Below, piece by piece: positions 7,013 to 10,000 of a DNA stretch of 10,000 nucleotides. The notes beneath the pieces are model-generated. The model ran no database searches and had not been told where the DNA came from. It saw only the letters and a list, made by a program, of their open reading frames with translations. This DNA comes from Symbiodinium natans (taxonomy: Eukaryota; Sar; Dinophyceae; Suessiales; Symbiodiniaceae), in assembly GCA_905221605.1 (NCBI GenBank), contig CAJNDS010002132.1:22501-32500 (forward strand), given 5' to 3'. The position numbers and the translations under genes are program-made. Every line of letters starts with the position of its first letter. Within the stretch, counting starts at the first letter, position 1.

Positions 7013-7036
7013 GAGCAATAAGCAGAGCAATAAGCA
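7013..7036. repeat. Perfect 12-bp tandem duplication
   Basis: GAGCAATAAGCA is present twice back to back, in the gap between the 214- and 94-codon genes and between two groups of palindromes. Confidence 0.85.
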
Positions 7037-7042
7037 GCGTGC

Positions 7043-7079
7043 TGAGACAGTGTCCCATGGTAGCTCTGACAGTGTCAGA
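7043..7079. repeat. Doublet of CAGTG-centred palindromes, centres 22 bases apart
   Basis: The first copy is GACAGTGTC (7046-7054; TG/CA extends it past a mismatch). The second is TCTGACAGTGTCAGA (7065-7079, 15 bases perfect). Both follow the stop of the 214-codon gene at 7115 on its coding strand. Confidence 0.85.
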
Positions 7080-7114
7080 CTGAGAGGGTGCTGGATCTTC
7101 TGTGTTTGGGTGGC

Positions 7115-7759
7115 TTATCCTTGCTCAGACGTGATCGGCAAGCCTCTGGCCTTCCGCGAGAGAGTCCCGGGCGGTCGCCTGCCGAGGAGTTCGCCGCCCT
7201 GAAGCTGCATGGCGCTCACGTAGATGTTGGCATGCTTCTGCAGCGTGCCCATGAGGTGGGGCTGAAATTCTATCAGAACATCTGTTCGTCTTGCTGTCAG
7301 CCTAGCTGAGCAGTGCACCAGCTCTTGTTCGAGAATGGGGTTCGGTGGTGCCTTCTTGGTCAGGTCAGAGAGGACATCCATAAATGTAGACCAGGCATTC
7401 TGGTTGACACCGTTTGGCATCTGTGACTCCTGCAGTTCTGACAGTAGTTGGTGGGCCACTGCCACATAAATTGGCCCCTTGGGATGTGGCCTGCCTCGGG
7501 TATGCTCTCGCCTCCACTGCGCTGTTGCTTCGAGTAGCTTAGACGCTAGTGGCGCTGAGGCTGTCATCTTGATCACCAGCGTGCTTTGGTGCATCAGTCT
7601 GCTTATCTGATCCTCATGAATCAGGAAGCCTCGGGTGAGATCCGTCGGTGAGAGTGGATGGATTTCTCCTCCTTCATCTGTGCGAGGTAGCTGTTCCGCC
7701 CCAAATGTCCGTGCTCGCTTCTCAGCTTGTCGCTCATCCCGACGGTCTTGACTAAGCAT
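7115..7759 (-). CDS. 214-residue helical protein, possibly retroelement ORF1-like
   Basis: It opens with ATG at 7757-7759 and ends at TAA 7115-7117. The N-terminal 40 residues are charged (RRDERQAEKRAR), followed by a helix-rich middle (LTRGFLIHEDQISRLMHQST, then SAPLASKLLEATAQWRRE, then VAVAHQLLSELQES). The C-terminal half contains LVHCSARLTARRTDVLIEFQ and ends in a basic tail with LSRKARG. The order 'LxRxxxxxEDxxxRLxxQxxxVxxM', then 'SPLAxxLxxA', then a late basic segment resembles proteins I have seen associated with dinoflagellate LINE-like elements, but no named domain can be assigned. It starts about 205 bases downstream of the USP gene on the same strand. A CAGTG-centred imperfect palindrome lies inside it (7304-7323), and a palindrome doublet follows its stop. 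Confidence 0.55.
   Translation of the reverse strand: MLSQDRRDERQAEKRARTFGAEQLPRTDEGGEIHPLSPTDLTRGFLIHEDQISRLMHQSTLVIKMTASAPLASKLLEATAQWRREHTRGRPHPKGPIYVAVAHQLLSELQESQMPNGVNQNAWSTFMDVLSDLTKKAPPNPILEQELVHCSARLTARRTDVLIEFQPHLMGTLQKHANIYVSAMQLQGGELLGRRPPGTLSRKARGLPITSEQG
7304..7323. repeat. Imperfect CAGTG-centred palindrome
   Basis: The core GCAGTGC (7310-7316) is flanked by AGCTG and C(c)AGCT, which pair with one mismatch and one bulge. It lies within the coding sequence of the 214-codon ORF. Confidence 0.5.
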
Positions 7760-7824
7760 GCTGACGCTCTCTGGGCTCTCTGTGTTCTAGCTACGTCTGT
7801 TGTTCTAGTTGTTTGAGAGGCTCT

Positions 7825-7841
7825 GGCTGCAGTGCAAAGCC
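7825..7841. repeat. CAGTG-centred palindrome with bulge
   Basis: TGCAGTGCA (7828-7836) is perfect, and GGC/GCC extends the stem past a two-base AA bulge. It is the last of the structures between the USP gene and the 214-codon gene. Confidence 0.6.
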
Positions 7842-7854
7842 GAGGCTGCTGCAA

Positions 7855-7874
7855 CGCTCCAGTGGTTGGGAGCG
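7855..7874. repeat. Stem-loop CGCTCC/GGAGCG
   Basis: Six base pairs enclose an 8-base loop that itself contains CAGTGG. The stem shares its right arm with the adjacent CTTACG hairpin (7870-7884), so the two structures would compete. Confidence 0.45.
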
Positions 7875-7884
7875 CTTACGGCTC
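7870..7884. repeat. Stem-loop with CTTACG loop, copy 1
   Basis: GAGC and GCTC pair around the loop GCTTACG. Compared with copy 2, a C-G pair replaces a T-A pair, which is a compensatory change. Confidence 0.6.
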
Positions 7885-7890
7885 TAGCAA

Positions 7891-7907
7891 AGAGTGCTTA
7901 CGACTCT
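7891..7907. repeat. Stem-loop with CTTACG loop, copy 2
   Basis: AGAGT and ACTCT pair around the loop GCTTACG. The stem differs from the neighbouring copies while the loop is kept. Confidence 0.65.
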
Positions 7908-7912
7908 AAAAG

Positions 7913-7945
7913 AGAGGTGGGGAATTCTTACGACTCCTCACTTCT
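7913..7945. repeat. Long stem-loop with CTTACG loop, copy 3
   Basis: About 13 base pairs (two G/T, one mismatch) enclose the loop TCTTACG at 7926-7932. It is the first structure after the USP stop in transcription order and could be part of a retroelement 3' untranslated signal. Confidence 0.6.
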
Positions 7946-7963
7946 GTTGGTGCTACTCGGCCA

Positions 7964-8118
7964 CTAAAGCGTTACTATTGCAGGCACTTCCGCTCGAAAG
8001 GTGAGAAAGAAGAGGTAAGATCCGTGTCTGACTTGCCGTTGGTCTGATTCCGTAGCTCGCTGAGAGCTGCGCTGGTCATCGGTCGACTGCCAGGCGAGGT
8101 GGGCGATGACCTCCATAT
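7964..8118 (-). pseudogene. Frame-shifted C-terminal end of the USP domain
   Basis: Just after the His box (GHYRTIW, Trp codon at 8113-8115), the -1 frame reads MEVIAHLAWQSTDDQRSS, and 17 residues further on reaches GSYLFFLTF, stopping at TAG 7964-7966. A W-x(3-4)-DD segment followed by a hydrophobic YLFF strand is what USP domains carry after the catalytic His; the Asp of this segment is the third catalytic or orienting residue. The main frame instead reads a Ser/Pro/Thr-rich tail with no such motif. So either one base has been lost between about 8128 and 8085, the ribosome shifts -1 there, or the assembly has an error. I see the motif directly; its assignment to the USP fold is from family knowledge. 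Confidence 0.6.
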
Positions 8119-9738
8119 AGTGCGGTAGTGGCCGCTGTGTGGGGAGGGTCCTATGTGGAAAATACAGGACTGAACAAAAGCATGCTCTCTGCTGATAGCT
8201 CCGCCCTGTAACACTGGGATTGTGAGATCTCCATTAATAGCCGTGACTGGGTGATGGTTCTTACCTGCCCCTGTGAATCTGGCTACTGCAAGGATGGCGT
8301 GCGTCTGCTGCCCCATCAGTGCGGAGTCAGGAGGGGTTACTGACCAGGCATCTATCAAGGATTGCAGCGTGCTGCTAGTTGAATGTTGTAGCAGCATGAC
8401 AATGGGGCCTCCCTCATCAGCCAGCCTTCCCGTTGCTGGGTCTACTGTTGCCCATCTGCGTGTGAGAGGGATGTCCGAGGCTGCTGTGAGTAAGCACTGT
8501 AGGAACTCCGCTGAGTCCTGTTGTGTGCCATCGAAGCGCCATCGTGGCAGCAAATTCCTGAGCTGGAATGAGTTTACTACATTGAGGGTGGAAGGACCTA
8601 CTGTACCTTCCGGGCCTCTCAGCAGGGTGTGAAGAGCTTGAAGGGAGCGCAGGTTCGGATCAATAATAGAGGTCGACAGCAGCGATAAAATTGTGGCGTT
8701 AATATAGCAGTAGTTAGAGGTATTCTTCAGCTGGAGCCGTGCAAGGACTGAGAGAGCGGCAGGAGGGGAGGAGGGGGAGAAAGAGGAAGATGAGGACATT
8801 GAATGGGCATGAGAGAAAGAAGAGCCGCTCACTGGTTGTGACGATTCAGGTCGGTTAGATGAGAAGGAGAGAGGGGTTTGGAGCTGCCCTGTTGGCTTCT
8901 TAGGTGTAGACGGGGTTGTGCTCTGCTGCTGGTGTTGTTTCTGCTCTGATTTAGGGCGTGATGCAGCATTGGTGAAGAAGGCTTGGATCGGTCCTGTCGT
9001 TGTTCTGTGTTGATGGAGGAAAGAATCGCCCAGGATGATCTGAAAAAGCACGCCGCATTGTTCTGGGTGTTTGCGCCTGTCAGTGACTGGCTTCCTGCAG
9101 TATGGGCAGGAGCTGCCCTTAAAGATTTCGGCCCCGAGTTTCCGGCATTTCACAGCCGTGTCGGTGTGCAGGGCGTCCCAAGCCTTTCGGTGCTCCTGGT
9201 GAATGTGGGACTTCACCTTGGTATGATCAGGAGTCCAGAAACCGCAGATCACGCAGTGTTGCACGAAGTGCCTGGAGTCATGTTGCCTGGCGAGCTGAGT
9301 GACCGTATGTGTGTCCTTCGTGCTCTCTAGGTATGCCTTAGACCAGGCATGCATCACCTCTGTTGCGCCTTGTTGGGTTTGGAGTTCAAAGGTTCGGGCG
9401 TCCAGTTCTCGCAGGGCGTCTGGATTGGGGCAGGCCCCTGATAGTAGATGGTCTTTAAGGCCTTTCCACAGTGCAAATTCTTTTGAGCACGCTGCACAGG
9501 TTGGGAGGCCGTTTTTGGAGTGTTCTGGTAGGAATGATTTGGGCACATATCTGTCTAGCTGCTCTCGGTGCTTTTTGACCTCGTGTATCTTTAGGCCTTG
9601 CTCTGAGTTAGAGCTGAAGGAGCATAACCGGCATTTGTGAGTCGGTTCTTCTGCCGTTGCATGCGACGCAGTCAGCAGTGCATCATATTCATGCAGCACC
9701 ATTTCAGCATACTGAAGTGCCTGGGCTGTTAATGACAC
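7975..9738 (-). CDS. C2H2-type zinc-finger / ubiquitin-specific protease (peptidase C19) protein, probably retroelement-encoded
   Basis: The 587-codon frame has zinc-finger-like pairs near its N-terminus: C36/C39...H52/H57, C81/C84...H97/C103, C162/C165...H178/H183 and C211/C214...H224/C228. A Gln/Ser/Pro-rich linker (about 260-330) leads to a USP domain: Cys box NTSNYCYINA with nucleophile C344, RFDGTQQDSAEFL (about 401-413), and His box HSGHY with H537. USPs hydrolyse ubiquitin isopeptide bonds. Here a role in protecting or processing element proteins can only be guessed. The first codon of the open frame is GTG; the first ATG is residue 13 (9700-9702). The upstream ORF reads into this one in the other frame, so a -1 frameshift or reinitiation may be the real entry. 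After residue 542 the frame departs from the family; the expected Asp/C-terminal strand is in the -1 frame (see 7964-8118). Confidence 0.75.
   Translation of the reverse strand: MSLTAQALQYAEMVLHEYDALLTASHATAEEPTHKCRLCSFSSNSEQGLKIHEVKKHREQLDRYVPKSFLPEHSKNGLPTCAACSKEFALWKGLKDHLLSGACPNPDALRELDARTFELQTQQGATEVMHAWSKAYLESTKDTHTVTQLARQHDSRHFVQHCVICGFWTPDHTKVKSHIHQEHRKAWDALHTDTAVKCRKLGAEIFKGSSCPYCRKPVTDRRKHPEQCGVLFQIILGDSFLHQHRTTTGPIQAFFTNAASRPKSEQKQHQQQSTTPSTPKKPTGQLQTPLSFSSNRPESSQPVSGSSFSHAHSMSSSSSFSPSSPPAALSVLARLQLKNTSNYCYINATILSLLSTSIIDPNLRSLQALHTLLRGPEGTVGPSTLNVVNSFQLRNLLPRWRFDGTQQDSAEFLQCLLTAASDIPLTRRWATVDPATGRLADEGGPIVMLLQHSTSSTLQSLIDAWSVTPPDSALMGQQTHAILAVARFTGAGKNHHPVTAINGDLTIPVLQGGAISREHAFVQSCIFHIGPSPHSGHYRTIWRSSPTSPGSRPMTSAALSELRNQTNGKSDTDLTSSFSPFERKCLQ
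9075..9091. repeat. CAGTG-centred palindrome with one mismatch
   Basis: GTCAGTGAC is perfect. After one T/T mismatch the arms resume as GCC/GGC, giving 17 bases in all. It lies inside the zinc-finger region of the USP gene. Confidence 0.65.
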
Positions 9739-10000
9739 GTCTGAATCCCGGACGACGTGTCTTTGTGAGTCAGTGACTCAGTCGCTTCCTTCCGCAGTGC
9801 AGACTGGGATTGCCCTGCCTGCCAAATCCGTCCTTGTAGGGATGTGACTCGGTTCGCTTGTCTGTCTCGCAGGATCTGCACGGGGTCTTTGAGCGAGAAC
9901 TCCTCGTATAGGCGCTCTGTGGATGTTCCTGTGAGATGTACCGGTCTGTTCAGGACTGCCCTAATTTTTCTGGCAAACCATCCTCGCAGCTGTTTAGCAG
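9729..10000 (-). CDS. C-terminal fragment of probable non-LTR retrotransposon reverse-transcriptase ORF (5' end outside window)
   Basis: Reading inward from the right edge (first full codon at 9998), this frame is open for 89 codons to a TAA at 9729-9731. It starts AKQLRGWFARKIRAVLNRPV and continues with HLTGTSTERLYEEFSLKDP. A basic helix with an RAV-x-N-x-P-x-HLT motif, then a short 'ERLYEEFSLKDPVQIL' segment, is the kind of tail I associate with the region after the RT domain in dinoflagellate LINE-like ORF2 proteins. No catalytic RT motif lies in the window, so the call rests on this tail and on the zinc-finger/USP gene that follows. It overlaps that gene by 10 bases (9729-9738), and the downstream frame is -1 relative to it. 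The last 17 codons span a perfect 15-base palindrome (9766-9780) and a 7-bp stem-loop (9734-9761). Confidence 0.5.
   Translation of the reverse strand, partial: AKQLRGWFARKIRAVLNRPVHLTGTSTERLYEEFSLKDPVQILRDRQANRVTSLQGRIWQAGQSQSALRKEATESLTHKDTSSGIQTCH
9734..9761. repeat. Stem-loop at the RT/USP frame junction
   Basis: GACACGT (9734-9740) pairs perfectly with ACGTGTC (9755-9761) around a 14-base loop. In the mRNA sense it lies directly over the overlap between the upstream stop (9729) and the start of the USP frame (9738). It could assist frameshifting or reinitiation, but no canonical slippery heptamer is visible. Confidence 0.6.
9766..9780. repeat. CAGTG-centred palindrome, 15 bases perfect
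   Basis: TGAGTCAGTGACTCA has 7-base arms about a central G. It lies at the end of the RT-like tail, in the stretch where the reading frame passes to the USP gene, and contains the stop codon that closes the USP frame upstream. A second, weaker copy (GCAGTGC, 9794-9800) has its centre 24 bases away. Confidence 0.85.

Larger units (their letters stand above)
6595..7114. other. 520-base gap between the 214- and 94-codon genes
   Basis: It holds the 22-base-spaced palindrome doublet, the 12-bp tandem duplication, the double-armed palindrome and the purine-rich tract. A 135-codon minus-strand frame (6651-7058) runs through it, but its composition simply follows the low-complexity DNA and I do not accept it as a gene. 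Confidence 0.6.

Noticed and set aside
6651-7058. 135-codon minus-strand ORF with a hydrophobic N-terminus
   Set aside because: Its residues simply follow the tandem duplication, palindromes and C/T tract (Leu/Ala- and Phe/Ser/Pro-rich stretches); no domain, and it runs into the leader of the 94-codon gene.
1-10000. CRISPR array
   Set aside because: The repeated items share only a 5-base centre, differ in their arms and are irregularly spaced; there are no repeat-spacer units or cas genes.
1-10000. Relic dinoflagellate spliced-leader sequence in front of a gene
   Set aside because: I looked for the conserved TTTTGGCTCAAG segment on both strands and found none, so retroposed mature mRNAs cannot be shown.

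Overview
The window looks like eukaryotic nuclear DNA, most likely from a dinoflagellate (Symbiodiniaceae-like). The reasons are: all supportable genes lie on the minus strand, head to tail; none needs an intron; base composition is moderately GC-rich; C/T-rich tracts followed by CAG precede two of the genes, as expected for trans-splice acceptors; and the right end carries a non-LTR-retrotransposon-like C-terminal tail followed by C2H2 fingers and a ubiquitin-specific protease, an arrangement I associate with dinoflagellate LINE-like elements. The assignment is inference: no spliced-leader sequence, rRNA or tRNA is present to confirm it. A large DNA virus or other mobile element is the main alternative.

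Layout in transcription order (right to left). 10000-9729 is the C-terminal end of a protein read in from outside the window, probably a reverse-transcriptase ORF. 9738-7975 is a protein with four zinc-finger-like motifs and a USP/C19 domain. It lies in the -1 frame relative to the first ORF, and its own C-terminal strand continues in the next -1 frame to 7964. 7945-7825 holds a set of stem-loops, three of them sharing a CTTACG loop. 7759-7115 is a 214-residue helical protein resembling dinoflagellate retroelement ORF1-type proteins. 6594-6310 is a small basic tail protein of 94 residues. 5973-4214 is a protein-kinase-fold gene split by a -1 frame change. 3727-671 is a 1018-residue protein with a GT32-like glycosyltransferase core, a C2H2-like finger, a proline-rich linker and an unrecognised C-terminal domain. 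670-1 holds no gene I can support.

The most unusual signal is not a gene. Scattered through genes and gaps are about twenty short odd-length inverted repeats that share only the centre CAGTG on the + strand (CACTG in the sense of the genes). Their arms differ from copy to copy but stay self-complementary, so pairing is kept and sequence is not. They are strongly strand-biased, often come in doublets whose centres are 22-26 bases apart (22 exactly in three cases), and occur just downstream of every ORF. Two of the three reading-frame breaks contain or adjoin such palindromes. This looks like a family of miniature hairpin or double-hairpin elements, or an RNA-level 3' signal, and deserves a genome-wide search.

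The genes do not form an obvious pathway. The right end is best read as retrotransposon-derived. The kinase and glycosyltransferase genes are multi-domain proteins of unknown biology, partly decayed or recoded.
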